DNA of 64,000 nucleotides from Myxococcota bacterium (GTDB taxonomy: Bacteria > Myxococcota_A > UBA9160 > SMWR01). Made by a program: the position numbers and the translations under genes. The stretch covers positions 42,796 to 106,795 of the forward strand of contig JBCCEW010000020.1 of NCBI GenBank assembly GCA_039030075.1, read 5' to 3'. This document shows positions 17,160 to 25,423 of this stretch, piece by piece; position 1 is the first letter of the stretch, and the number at the start of each line of letters is the position of its first letter. The notes under the pieces were generated by a model. The model had not been told where the DNA came from and searched no databases. It saw only the letters and a list, made by a program, of their open reading frames with translations.

Positions 17160-17882
17160 CTAGGCCGCGCGCAGCACCGAGATCTCGACCGCGTCCGGTA
17201 GATCGGTGTACTCGATCGTCGCCTGGCGGTGCTCCGAGTCGTAGCGCCCGCAGCTGCGTACGTACGCGAGGTACTCCCCCGGGTCGAAGAGGTCGCCCAC
17301 GTTGTCGGCGACGACGATGCTGCCCGGGCGGATCAGGCCGCGCTCCTCGATTCGCTGGAGGTCCTGCTTGTAGAGGTCCTTCCAGTGGTCGAGGAACACG
17401 AGGTCGAAGGGGCCCTCGATGGAGTCGAGCATCTTCGTCGAAGGGCCGTGCACGAAGGTGATCTGGTCCTCGAGCCCGGCGAAGGCGACGTTTGCGCGAG
17501 AGCTCTGCACCGCGGCTTCGTCGATCTCGATCGAGGTGATGCGCGCTTCGGCACCGAAGGTGTCGGCGAGGAGGATCGAGGAGTAGCCGCAATACGCGCC
17601 GATCTCGAGGATGCGCGCGCCCGGCGGCAAACGATCGGCGAGCTCCTGGATGAGCGGCCCTTTGTCGGGCCCGATGTTCATCAGCCAGCGCTCTTCGCGT
17701 GCGAATCGATCGATCGTGCGCAGCACGTCCTTCGGGTCGCCCTTGCGCGCCTCACGCTCGACGTAGGCCGCGACCTGCACCGGTCGAGACGGAGCGCCCT
17801 TGACCTTGTCGACGAGGGCCTGTCGCAGGGTGCGGGAGGTGAACCCCCACATGTGGGGAGCCAGGAATCGCCAGAACTTCAC
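17160..17882 (-). CDS. SAM-dependent O-methyltransferase, catechol O-methyltransferase-like
   Basis: 240-residue class I methyltransferase. Motif I is ARILEIGAYCGYSSILLA, followed by the ribose-binding acidic residue in TSIEIDEAAV, then the metal/catechol motif LVFLDHWKDLY and VVADNV, as in COMT. The preceding MNIGPDKGPL matches the COMT lid. Expected reaction: Mg-dependent methylation of a catechol. The start is GTG at 17882 with GGAGG upstream. It lies 60 bp downstream of the crotonase gene on the same strand, so the two may be co-transcribed. Confidence 0.85.
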   Translation of the reverse strand: MKFWRFLAPHMWGFTSRTLRQALVDKVKGAPSRPVQVAAYVEREARKGDPKDVLRTIDRFAREERWLMNIGPDKGPLIQELADRLPPGARILEIGAYCGYSSILLADTFGAEARITSIEIDEAAVQSSRANVAFAGLEDQITFVHGPSTKMLDSIEGPFDLVFLDHWKDLYKQDLQRIEERGLIRPGSIVVADNVGDLFDPGEYLAYVRSCGRYDSEHRQATIEYTDLPDAVEISVLRAA

Positions 17883-17942
17883 GTCGTCGCCTCCGGGGCC
17901 ATCGGGCGCGCGCCCCAGACTACGCTCCCAGCTCTCCGGAAT

Positions 17943-18635
17943 CTATGCGCTCGACGCCATCGGAAAATCCGCCTCGACGCCGGCGCGAAGCGCCTCGAGC
18001 GTGCTGACGCGTGCGCGCAGCTTGCTGGCGTGGTGCGCGTCTCGATGGAGCGACGCCAGGCGTGTGGCGGTCTCGCGGCAGACGGCGGCGAGCGCGTCGG
18101 GCGGCACGACCTGGTCGAGGAACCCCGCCGCGAGGGCCTCGTCGGGCCTGAAGTCGGCGGCGGTGGCGATCGCGCGATCCGCTGCGGCCGGCGTGAGCTT
18201 GTACTGCAGCACCGCCACGGCGGGGAGCGGCATGGTGAGCCCGATGGCCACCTCGTTCGCCGACAACCGGTGCGCTCCTGCCGATCCGATGCGCACATCG
18301 CACGACAGCAGCAGGAACGCACCCATCGCGATCGCATGACCGCCGCAGGCGGCCACGGTGGGGATCGGGAAGGAGAGCAGGCGCTCGGCCAGCTCGAAGC
18401 CCCCGCGCAGCATGCCGAGTGCCGGGTCGCCGCCGGCGCGCAGGACGCCGAGATCGAAGCCGGCCGAGAAGAGACCTGATCGGCCCGTGAGGACCACGAC
18501 CGCGGCCTCCTTCTCCGCGCGGTCGAGGGCAGCATTCAGCTCGGCGAGCATCGCCGGGGACATGGCGTTGGCTTTGCCGTCGTCCATCGCGATCGTCGCG
18601 ATTCCGTTCGTTTGTGCGTAGTCGACGCGCTGCAT
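17943..18635 (-). CDS. Enoyl-CoA hydratase/isomerase (crotonase) family protein
   Basis: 230-residue crotonase, slightly shorter than the usual 255-270. The oxyanion-hole segments are visible: GRSGLFSAGFDLGVL and AACGGHAIAMGAFLLLSCD. The usual second catalytic Glu region reads ANEVAIGL. The ATG at 18635 has an AAGGAA site; the longer frame adds a Pro-rich 35-residue lead that was rejected. It is divergent from the TetR at 18844 across two operator-like boxes, so it is probably that regulator's target. The substrate is unknown. Confidence 0.86.
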   Translation of the reverse strand: MQRVDYAQTNGIATIAMDDGKANAMSPAMLAELNAALDRAEKEAAVVVLTGRSGLFSAGFDLGVLRAGGDPALGMLRGGFELAERLLSFPIPTVAACGGHAIAMGAFLLLSCDVRIGSAGAHRLSANEVAIGLTMPLPAVAVLQYKLTPAAADRAIATAADFRPDEALAAGFLDQVVPPDALAAVCRETATRLASLHRDAHHASKLRARVSTLEALRAGVEADFPMASSA

Positions 18636-18722
18636 GGGGAGTTCCTTTCGCGGCGGAGCGGTCCCGGGCGCGAGACCGCATGCAGCCGGTGGTGGGGGAG
18701 ACGGTCTCGTTCGCGCTGGACG

Positions 18723-18759
18723 AAATAGACCGGTCGTCATAAAATAGACCGATCATCAT
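18723..18759. promoter_or_regulatory. Two tandem operator-like boxes, LmrA/YxaF type
   Basis: AAATAGACCGGTCGTCAT (18723-18740) and AAATAGACCGATCATCAT (18742-18759) are direct repeats with a 19-bp period, each carrying a GACCGGTC-like core. They resemble the ATAGACC-GTC boxes I recall for Bacillus LmrA/YxaF repressors, to which the neighbouring TetR protein is similar. They sit midway between the crotonase and TetR starts. Confidence 0.6.
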
Positions 18760-18843
18760 AGTCGCACCAGGGGTCGACCCCGTTCGACCCGACCCGGTCC
18801 GACCCGACTCGATTCGACCTGGATCGAAGCAGGAGAAGAGCGC

Positions 18844-19410
18844 GTGGCGAACGCAGCGATGCATCGAGAAAGCCTCGTCCGCACGGCGATGCGCCTGTTT
18901 CGTCGCCAGGGCTACGCGTCGACCGGGCTCCAGCAGATCCTCGTCGAGAGCGGGGCGCCGCGCGGATCTCTCTATCACTACTTCCCCGACGGCAAGGAGG
19001 AGCTCGGCGCCGCCGCGGTGGAGCTGGCGGGAGCCCTCGTCGACGAGATGCTCAGCGACCTGGCGAAGCGCCACGCGTCGTCGGAAGCCTTCGTGCGCGC
19101 CTACGTGCGGGTGATGGCCGGGTGGATGGAGGAGTCCGCCTTCCGCTCGGGCTGTCCGATCGCGACGACGCTCCTCGAGTGCGCGCCCGAGTCTCCCGCC
19201 ATCACCGAGGCGGGACGTGCGGCGTTCGATTGCTGGATCGGGACGATCGCCGCGGTCTTCGAGCGCGACGGCACGCCCCGTCGCGAGGCGCGACGGGAGG
19301 CCGAGCAGCTCATCGCCTCCGTGGAGGGCGCCCTCATCGTCAGTCGCATTCGCGGCGCGGGGCGCCCGATTCTCGACGTGGCGCGGCGGTACCGATCGGC
19401 GCGCAGCTAG
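18844..19410 (+). CDS. TetR family regulator, LmrA/YxaF-like
   Basis: 188 residues. The DNA-binding part is SLVRTAMRLFRRQGYASTGLQQILVESGAPRGSLYHYFPDGKEELGAAAV at about 10-60. The combination GYxxTGLxQI, APRGSLYHYFPxGKEEL and RSGCPIATTLLE is typical of the LmrA/YxaF branch of TetR regulators. The GTG start is preceded by AGGAG. Divergent from the crotonase gene, with matching operator-like boxes between. A run of GACCC-type short repeats (18771-18826) lies just upstream of the start. Confidence 0.88.
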   Translation: MANAAMHRESLVRTAMRLFRRQGYASTGLQQILVESGAPRGSLYHYFPDGKEELGAAAVELAGALVDEMLSDLAKRHASSEAFVRAYVRVMAGWMEESAFRSGCPIATTLLECAPESPAITEAGRAAFDCWIGTIAAVFERDGTPRREARREAEQLIASVEGALIVSRIRGAGRPILDVARRYRSARS

Positions 19411-19447
19411 GCGGGGCGACTGGCGGGTACCGGAGCGCGGGGTCCGC

Positions 19448-21064
19448 TCACCCCAGCGTGATCCCGCGGTAGCCGACGTCGGCCGCGTCCTGGATCAGTT
19501 CGGTGTACTTCGGCGCGCCGCCGAAGTAGGCGACGTGGCGGATGTTGCCGACCTCGTGGCCGGGCACGTTCGAGTTGTAGCCGGTGAACCAGCCCTGGCT
19601 GTTGCGAGCGAGCAGGCGCTCGTAGCAGCGGGCGACCTCCTCGCCCCATTCCTTCTCGGCCTGCGCTTCGGCCTCGAAGCGGGTCACGCCTCGCTCGCGT
19701 ACGTGGGTGAGGAAGTGGGTGACCCAGTCCACGCCGGTCTCGATCGCACGCGGGAAGTTCGTCGAGCCCGAGACGCTCTGGGGGCCGGCGACCATCAAGA
19801 GGTTCGGGAAGCCGTGGGTGAAGAGGCCGAAATAGCTGCTCGGTCCGTCGTTCCACTTGTCGCGAAGGGAGGCGCCACCGACGCCGCGGATGTCCATGCG
19901 GTCCCAGGAGCCGGTCATCACGTCGAAGCCCGTGGCGTAGACGATCAGGTCGAGGTCGAAGTGCTCCCCGGTCGTCTGGATTCCCTTGGCGGTGATGCGC
20001 TCGACGGGCGTCTCCGAGAGGTCGACGAGGTGCACGTTGTCGCGGTTGTAGGCCTCGAAGTAGCGGGTCTCGAGGGGCAACCGCTGGGTGCCGAAGCCGT
20101 GGTCCTTCGGGATCAGCTTCTCGGCGAGCAGCGGGTCGTCGACCCGCTGTCGGATGCGCTCGGCGACGTAGTCCGAGATCTCCTGGTTGGCCGCTTCGTC
20201 CATGTAGATCTCGGGGAAGTTGCGGGCCAGGATCGCGAAACCCGGTGTGGCGTAGAGTTCGTCCCAGAGCGCCTTGCGCTCCTCCGGCGTCACGTTCCAG
20301 AAACCGCGGCGGTCGGGCAGGTGCTCGAAACCGCCGTTGGTGCGCGCGCAGGTGGCGAAGATCTCGTCGTAGCGTGCGCGGATCTCGTCCATCTCGATTT
20401 CCGAGATGGGCGCGTTGTTGAGCGGGGTGCTCCAGTTCGGTCGGCGCTGGAACACGAAGAGCTGATCGACCTTGTCCGCGATCTCGGCGATCACCTGGAT
20501 GCCCGTGGCACCCGTGCCCACGACCCCGACGCGGCGACCCGCCAGCGCCACCGGCTCCTTCGGCCACCAGTAGGTGTGGAAGGAGTCGCCGCCGAACTCG
20601 TCCATGCCCGGGTAGCGTGGCAGGGTCGGCGCGCACAGGACGCCGATCCCGGTGATCACGAACCGGGCCGTGTAGGTCGACCCGTCGGCGACCTCGAGCT
20701 GCCAGAGCCGCGCGTCCTCGTCCCAGCGCATCGCTTCGACACGCGCCTCGAAGCGCATGAACCGGCGCAGGTCGAACTTGTCGGCGACGTAGTTCAGGTA
20801 GCGGAGGTTCTCTGGCTGGGAGGAGAAGCGCTCCTTCCAGTGCCACTCGTCCAGCAGCTCGCGCGAGAACGAGTAGCCGTAGGTGTAGCTCTCCGAGTCG
20901 AAGCGACAGCCCGGGTAGCGGTTGCGATACCAGGTGCCGCCGAGGTCCTCATCGGCCTCGAGGAGCAGCGCATCGAGCCCGAGATCGGCGAGGCGCTTGA
21001 TCTGGTAGATCCCGGAAACGCCGGCTCCGATGACGATGACTTCGTGATGGCGGGGGTCGGTCAT
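19448..21064 (-). CDS. Type I Baeyer-Villiger monooxygenase (third copy)
   Basis: 538-residue FAD/NADPH monooxygenase. Motifs: GAGVSG at 13-18, GGTWYRNRYPGCRFD at 42-56, fingerprint FGGDSFHTYWWP at 157-168, second Rossmann motif GTGATGIQ. It resembles the cyclohexanone/4-hydroxyacetophenone monooxygenase type and is clearly a different paralogue from those at 9390 and 12204. The ATG at 21064 starts MTDPRHHEVIVIG; the longer frame adds a low-complexity leader. It converges on the LmrA-like TetR and is divergent from a small unknown gene. Confidence 0.92.
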   Translation of the reverse strand: MTDPRHHEVIVIGAGVSGIYQIKRLADLGLDALLLEADEDLGGTWYRNRYPGCRFDSESYTYGYSFSRELLDEWHWKERFSSQPENLRYLNYVADKFDLRRFMRFEARVEAMRWDEDARLWQLEVADGSTYTARFVITGIGVLCAPTLPRYPGMDEFGGDSFHTYWWPKEPVALAGRRVGVVGTGATGIQVIAEIADKVDQLFVFQRRPNWSTPLNNAPISEIEMDEIRARYDEIFATCARTNGGFEHLPDRRGFWNVTPEERKALWDELYATPGFAILARNFPEIYMDEAANQEISDYVAERIRQRVDDPLLAEKLIPKDHGFGTQRLPLETRYFEAYNRDNVHLVDLSETPVERITAKGIQTTGEHFDLDLIVYATGFDVMTGSWDRMDIRGVGGASLRDKWNDGPSSYFGLFTHGFPNLLMVAGPQSVSGSTNFPRAIETGVDWVTHFLTHVRERGVTRFEAEAQAEKEWGEEVARCYERLLARNSQGWFTGYNSNVPGHEVGNIRHVAYFGGAPKYTELIQDAADVGYRGITLG

Positions 21065-21249
21065 GGGGCCTCGGGATGCGGGGGCGTCAGCGCGGTGGGT
21101 GTCCTGCGCGGCGGGCGTCCAGGGTGCCGGTGCCTGGGGTGTCTGTCCAACCGGTGGGGCGGGGCCCAGGCTCTCGCGACCGCCGGGAGCATCGGGCGGA
21201 AACCCGGGGGTCGCGTTAGCCTGGCGACGCAACCATTTCGAGGACCCCC

Positions 21250-21552
21250 ATGGCTTCCGTCTCCGTCGACATCGTTCCCGCCCCCCTGATCCTCTTCAAG
21301 ACCCGCACCAACACCGAACTGGGCGCGGCGAGCGTTTCCTTCGAGGACGACGGCACGGTCGTCTTCAGCGCCGTGAGCAAGAAGGTGACCGAGGGCATGC
21401 TGACCTCGTACCCGCGCAGCGTCCTCGGCGAGTGGACGCCGAACCGGATCGCCCTGCGCTACCCGGCCGAAGAGATCGCCGATCGCAAGGTCCGCAAGTT
21501 CGACTCGGGCGAGCCGCTCGACGCCGAGGCGCTGAAGCAGCTGGCGAGCTGA
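21250..21552 (+). CDS. Hypothetical protein, 100 aa
   Basis: Small soluble protein of unknown function, with an ATG preceded by GAGGA. It is predicted to be beta-rich at the N-terminus (VSVDIVPAPLILFKTRT, ASVSFEDDGTVVFSAVS) and helical at the C-terminus, with no signal peptide, membrane segment or cysteine. Codon usage looks like the neighbours, and the reading frame has a proper ribosome site, so it is likely real. It is divergent from the third BVMO and convergent with the acyl-CoA-dehydrogenase-like gene. Confidence 0.65.
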   Translation: MASVSVDIVPAPLILFKTRTNTELGAASVSFEDDGTVVFSAVSKKVTEGMLTSYPRSVLGEWTPNRIALRYPAEEIADRKVRKFDSGEPLDAEALKQLAS

Positions 21553-21578
21553 ACCCCGCAGACGCGGCGAGAGCGCGT

Positions 21579-22784
21579 CTAGATCACCGAGGCCCCGGAC
21601 GGATCCGAGCCCAGCAGCAGGGCACCGACCGCTTCGAGCCCTTTCTGTTGGCCGCACAGGTGCTGACAGGCGGTCTGCATGTCGCGCATGTGTCGATCGA
21701 GCGGGCTCTTCTGCGCGTAGATCGCACTTCCGCCCACCGTGTCGTATAGGAGCGACACGGCCTTGCGGGCCGACTGGAATGCGTTCGTGCGCGCCGCCCA
21801 GACATCGGCGCGCGCCTCGACCGACGGCTCTTCGCCGGCCTCGATCTGCTGCCACTGCCGCTCGAGCGACGTGAAGACGTAGCTCCGCGCGGCACCGTAG
21901 AGTGTCTGCGCTTCGGCGGTCGCGAGCTGCACACGCGGGATATCCTTGTAGGCGACACCACTCATGCGATCGATCTTGTCGCCGAGCTGCGCGCGCGTGG
22001 TTTCGATGGCGTCGGCCATCACGCCGAGAGGGACCCCGGCCATCTTGCGCAGGAAGTGATCGGGCCGCGCCCAGATGGCGCCCTCGCGCCGCGGTTCGTC
22101 GAGGAGGCTGAAGGTGCGTTCCTCGGGGACGAACAGGTTCTCGGCGCGGTAGTCGTTGCTACCGGTACCCCGCAATCCGGTGGTGTACCAGTTGTCGAGA
22201 ATCTCGTAGTCGTCGCGCGGGGCCATCATCACGCGCCAGATGGGGCGACCGTTCTCGTCCAGGACGGGCTCTCCGTTCTCGAACACGACGCAGCCCGCGA
22301 CGAGCCAATCGCAGTGGTTGCTGCCGCTCCCGAACATCCACTGGCCGCTCTCGATGCGATACCCGTCCTTCTCCCGGTGCGCGGGCACCACCGGGTACAC
22401 CCAGCCCGAGGTGGCCATGTCGAGTCGGGGGTACATCTCGCGGGCGACGCCGTCGTCGAGATAGCCCGAGTAGATCCCCGAGTCCGTCCAGATGAACGAG
22501 CACCAGGCGATCGAGGCATCGGCGCGCGCCAACGCTTCGATCACCTCGACCTGCTCCATCGGGTTCATCTCCGGGCCGCCCCAGATCTTCGGCATGTTCA
22601 TCCGCATGACGCCGGCCGCCCGCACTTCCTCGACGATGTCGGCGGGGAGGCGCCGCAGGCGGTCGTACTCGGAGGCGAGGTCCTTGTCGTGGACGCGCGC
22701 GGCGAGTTCGCGTGCGTTGGCCAGGATTTCCGAACCGGAGAGGGGAGGGCCCTCTTGCGGGATTACGTCGGTGGCTGCGGTCAT
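21579..22784 (-). CDS. Acyl-CoA dehydrogenase-like flavoprotein (type 2 / flavin monooxygenase group)
   Basis: 401-residue member of the acyl-CoA dehydrogenase fold, closest to the group with the type 2 C-terminal domain (HsaA, DszC, p-hydroxyphenylacetate hydroxylase large subunits). Markers: ARADASIAWCSFI, SGQWMFGSGSNHCDWLVAGCVV, WYTTGLRGTGSNDY, and a C-terminal helical segment ending TACQHLCGQQKGLE. The catalytic Glu of true dehydrogenases is not evident. It could be an FMNH2-dependent hydroxylase of an aromatic or steroid ring, needing a separate reductase. AAGGAG precedes the ATG. The start overlaps the upstream TetR stop by four bases. Confidence 0.82.
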   Translation of the reverse strand: MTAATDVIPQEGPPLSGSEILANARELAARVHDKDLASEYDRLRRLPADIVEEVRAAGVMRMNMPKIWGGPEMNPMEQVEVIEALARADASIAWCSFIWTDSGIYSGYLDDGVAREMYPRLDMATSGWVYPVVPAHREKDGYRIESGQWMFGSGSNHCDWLVAGCVVFENGEPVLDENGRPIWRVMMAPRDDYEILDNWYTTGLRGTGSNDYRAENLFVPEERTFSLLDEPRREGAIWARPDHFLRKMAGVPLGVMADAIETTRAQLGDKIDRMSGVAYKDIPRVQLATAEAQTLYGAARSYVFTSLERQWQQIEAGEEPSVEARADVWAARTNAFQSARKAVSLLYDTVGGSAIYAQKSPLDRHMRDMQTACQHLCGQQKGLEAVGALLLGSDPSGASVI

Positions 22785-23428
22785 CGGAGGGCTCCTTTCG
22801 CCTTGGAGTCGCGCTCGCTCTCCGCGAGCAGGTGTTCGCCCGTGGCTCGAACGCCAGTCGCGATCAGCGCAAAGGCGCGCTTCAGGTCGGTGGTGTCGGG
22901 CTCGATCTGGCTGGCCACGAAAGCGCCGTCGAAGAGCATGAGGGTGAAGCGCGCGAGCTCTTGTGCGATGCGATCGCGTGTTTCGCCGTCGCGTGTGTCC
23001 AACACCGCTGCGTAACCCGCGGCGAGACTGTCGGCGGCCGTCGTGCGAACGCGTCGCGCGGCTTCGAGCACGGCAGGGTCGCCACTGCGGCGCTCGAGGG
23101 AGAGGACGAGCAGCAAACGCAAGAACTCGGGTCCGCCCTCGAAGAACTCGGACAGCGACGTCAAGGTGTTCCACGGGTTCTCTCGAGAAGCGGGCACGAC
23201 GGACACCGCGTCGAAGAACTCGCTCGCGGCGTTCTCCATCACCGACGCCAGGAGCCCTTCCTTGTTCCCGAAGGCCCAGTAGATCGAGGCGGGTTGGGCG
23301 CCCGATTCCTTGCTGATCTGGGAGATCGACGTCGCGGCATAGCCCTGGGCGCCGATCAGCTTTGCCGCTGCCTGGAGCACCCGCTCTCGGGTGCGCGCAC
23401 CTTCGGAATGGCGTCCGGGTCGGGCCAT
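22781..23428 (-). CDS. TetR family transcriptional regulator (coupled to flavoprotein)
   Basis: 215 residues from ATG 23428. HTH: RTRERVLQAAAKLIGAQGYAATSISQISKESGAQPASIYWAFGNKEGLL, residues about 12-60. No ribosome site precedes the ATG, but a good -35/-10 pair ends five bases upstream, so the message may be leaderless. A TTG at 23449 would add seven residues but falls within the promoter. The stop overlaps the start of the flavoprotein gene (ATGA), forming a regulator-first operon. Confidence 0.85.
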   Translation of the reverse strand: MARPGRHSEGARTRERVLQAAAKLIGAQGYAATSISQISKESGAQPASIYWAFGNKEGLLASVMENAASEFFDAVSVVPASRENPWNTLTSLSEFFEGGPEFLRLLLVLSLERRSGDPAVLEAARRVRTTAADSLAAGYAAVLDTRDGETRDRIAQELARFTLMLFDGAFVASQIEPDTTDLKRAFALIATGVRATGEHLLAESERDSKAKGALR

Positions 23429-23433
23429 ATTTC

Positions 23434-23462
23434 TATAATGACCGATCAAGAAAGGCAGTCAA
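23434..23462 (-). promoter_or_regulatory. Sigma-70 type promoter giving a probably leaderless TetR mRNA
   Basis: On the minus strand TTGACT, a 17-bp spacer, and ATTATA, followed after GAAAT by the ATG at 23428. The normal start point would fall at or next to the A of the ATG. Between the boxes lies TGATCGGTCA, a partly symmetric element that could be the TetR operator. Confidence 0.6.
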
Positions 23463-23581
23463 GCCCCTCATTCCCGGATGTTTTCGCCGATCTCGTTGCC
23501 CAAGCCCGGGCGCCGCGCGCTGGCCTATCGTCCCGGCCGTTCCTTCTCGAGGGGCGCCAGGGAAACCGGGGGAGACCAGCC

Positions 23582-25348
23582 GTGCACGCGACGCCGTCAT
23601 CACACCGATCGTCACGTCGTCGCGCCGCGGCGCTGACGCTCTCGCTCGCGCTGGTGTTCGCCTGCGCGTCGCCGCCCGCGCCTGCGCCGCCCGCGGTCGC
23701 CCCCGAAGCCGGAAGCGGCTTCGAGCCCGAGCGCGCGATGGCTCACTGGGCGGCGCTCCACGCGATGCGCGATCGGAGTCTGGGCAGCGCGGGCGCCGAC
23801 GAGGCGCGGGCCTACCTGCGGGCTGAGCTCGAAGCACTGGGACTCTCTCTCGTCGAACAGCGCTTCCCGATCGAGCGCGTGAAGACGGGCAACGAGCGGC
23901 TGCTCCGGAACCTCGTGGCCGAGATCCCCGGCGCTTCGAGCGACGTCTTCCTGCTGGTGACCCCCTACGACACGCATGCGTCCCGAGACGTGCGTGCGCG
24001 CCCGGCCACGGATGCCTCGGGGGCGGCGGTGATGCTCGAGCTGGCGCGCGTGCTCTCCGAAAAGTCGTTCCCGTACACGGTGTGGCTCGCCTTCCTCGAA
24101 GGAGAGGCGCCACCCGAGGACGAAACCGAGAAGTCCCGCAGCGACCATGGGAGCCGCGCGCTGGCACGCCGTCTGCGGTTCCTCGAGGCCAACGCCGATG
24201 TGCGCCTGGTCGTCGCGACCGAACACGTCTGCGACGCCGGTCTGCGGATCGCGCGCGATCGACAATCCCACCGCAACACGCGGAGCGCGTTCTGGCGGGC
24301 CGCCCAGCGCGTGGGGCACGGGGAGACCTTCCCGCGGACTGCGCGCTACGAGTCTCCGCGGGCGAGCCACCGCGCCCTGCTCGACGCGGGGTTCCGGAAC
24401 GCCGTCGCGCTGGTCGGATCGACGGCGGGTGACGCTGCGAGCAGCGTTTCCGACGATTGCTCCCCCGAGAGTCTGGCAGCCGTCGGGGACGTGACGCTCG
24501 CGGCGCTCGACCGCACCGGAAAGCGCTTCGCCAAGATCGACCGCTATGCCGATTCGGGGGGCGCGGGCGGGTTGGCGCTCGAACAGCTCCAGGTGCTGCG
24601 CGCGATGCGGTCATCGGAGTGGAACGGCATCGTGCGGGTCGAGGACGAGGGCGGCACGCGTCGTCTCATCACGGGTCCGGAAGAGAAACGCCTGCTCCAG
24701 AGTTCGATGGAGCTGGCCGAGCCGCATCGGCTCGTCGACAACTACACCCAGATCTCCTCGATTCTCGCGAGCCTGCATGCGGACCCCCGGCGGGTCTTCA
24801 ACATCGGACTCGGCGGCGGCGTCCTGCCTCGCTTCCACCTGCATCGCTATCCCGAGAGCCAGGTGCAATCCGTCGAGATCGATCCGGTGGTGATCACCTT
24901 CGCCGAGCAGTTCTTCGGGGTCGTGGATCCGCGTCACGCGATCCTCGAAGGCGATGGGGCGGCCGCCCTGCGACGCAGTGAAGGCGGCTACGACATCATC
25001 GTCGTGGACGCGTACTCGGATACCGATGGCGTTCCCGGCGTGTTCAGGAAGCAGCCGTTCGTCGATGCTCTGCCCCGCAAGCTCGCCGACGAGGGAATCG
25101 TGGTGGCGAACCTGTGGGCGAGGGATCCGAGCGCCTTCGAGCGCCTGGTGTCCTCCTACAAGCGCAAGTTCTCCCGCGGCGTGCGCGTCACGATTCCGGA
25201 GGCGAAGAACCACATCGTGGCGGTCGGTGGCTCGTCCAACCTGACCTGCGCGGCTTTCGAAGCGGCCCTCGATGCGTGGATCGCCGAAGGGTCGGCGGAC
25301 GTCGCCTGGCCCGAAGACGATCCCACCCCGCGCTGCCGCGACCTCTGA
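23582..25348 (+). CDS. Lipoprotein fusion: M28/glutaminyl-cyclase-like domain plus spermidine-synthase-like domain
   Basis: 588 residues. The N-terminus has a lipoprotein signal with the lipobox ending VFA-Cys28. Residues about 45-320 resemble the M28 / glutaminyl-peptide cyclotransferase fold: VTPYDTHASRD at 127-136, ATDASGAAVMLELARVL at 142-158, LAFLEGE at 169-175, and ASHRALLDAG. The first zinc His of the HYDS-type motif is Pro here, so catalysis is doubtful. Residues about 350-575 are spermidine-synthase-like: VFNIGLGGGVLPRFHL around 409, SVEIDPVV, EGDGAAALR and IVVDAYSD, the SAM-binding core. The two parts share one frame with no gap. The start is GTG, in a region lacking a strong ribosome site. 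Function of the exported fusion is unknown. Confidence 0.75.
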   Translation: MHATPSSHRSSRRRAAALTLSLALVFACASPPAPAPPAVAPEAGSGFEPERAMAHWAALHAMRDRSLGSAGADEARAYLRAELEALGLSLVEQRFPIERVKTGNERLLRNLVAEIPGASSDVFLLVTPYDTHASRDVRARPATDASGAAVMLELARVLSEKSFPYTVWLAFLEGEAPPEDETEKSRSDHGSRALARRLRFLEANADVRLVVATEHVCDAGLRIARDRQSHRNTRSAFWRAAQRVGHGETFPRTARYESPRASHRALLDAGFRNAVALVGSTAGDAASSVSDDCSPESLAAVGDVTLAALDRTGKRFAKIDRYADSGGAGGLALEQLQVLRAMRSSEWNGIVRVEDEGGTRRLITGPEEKRLLQSSMELAEPHRLVDNYTQISSILASLHADPRRVFNIGLGGGVLPRFHLHRYPESQVQSVEIDPVVITFAEQFFGVVDPRHAILEGDGAAALRRSEGGYDIIVVDAYSDTDGVPGVFRKQPFVDALPRKLADEGIVVANLWARDPSAFERLVSSYKRKFSRGVRVTIPEAKNHIVAVGGSSNLTCAAFEAALDAWIAEGSADVAWPEDDPTPRCRDL

Positions 25349-25387
25349 GCCGCCGCGGGGACCCCAGGAGAGGTCAGTCGACCGCGA

Positions 25388-25406
25388 GAATCGGCGGACC
25401 CGATTC
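25388..25406. terminator. Hairpin between convergent fusion and kinase genes
   Basis: Arms GAATCGG and CCGATTC with a 5-nt loop, extended outside by CGCG on both sides. It lies downstream of the stop codons at 25348 (+) and 25424 (-). Confidence 0.5.
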
Positions 25407-25423
25407 CGCGGAACCCATTCGCA

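Noticed and set aside
18771..18826. Run of GACCC/TCGAC-like short repeats as a CRISPR or satellite array
   Set aside because: Units are only 5-8 bp, irregular and without spacers; probably low-complexity promoter-region sequence.
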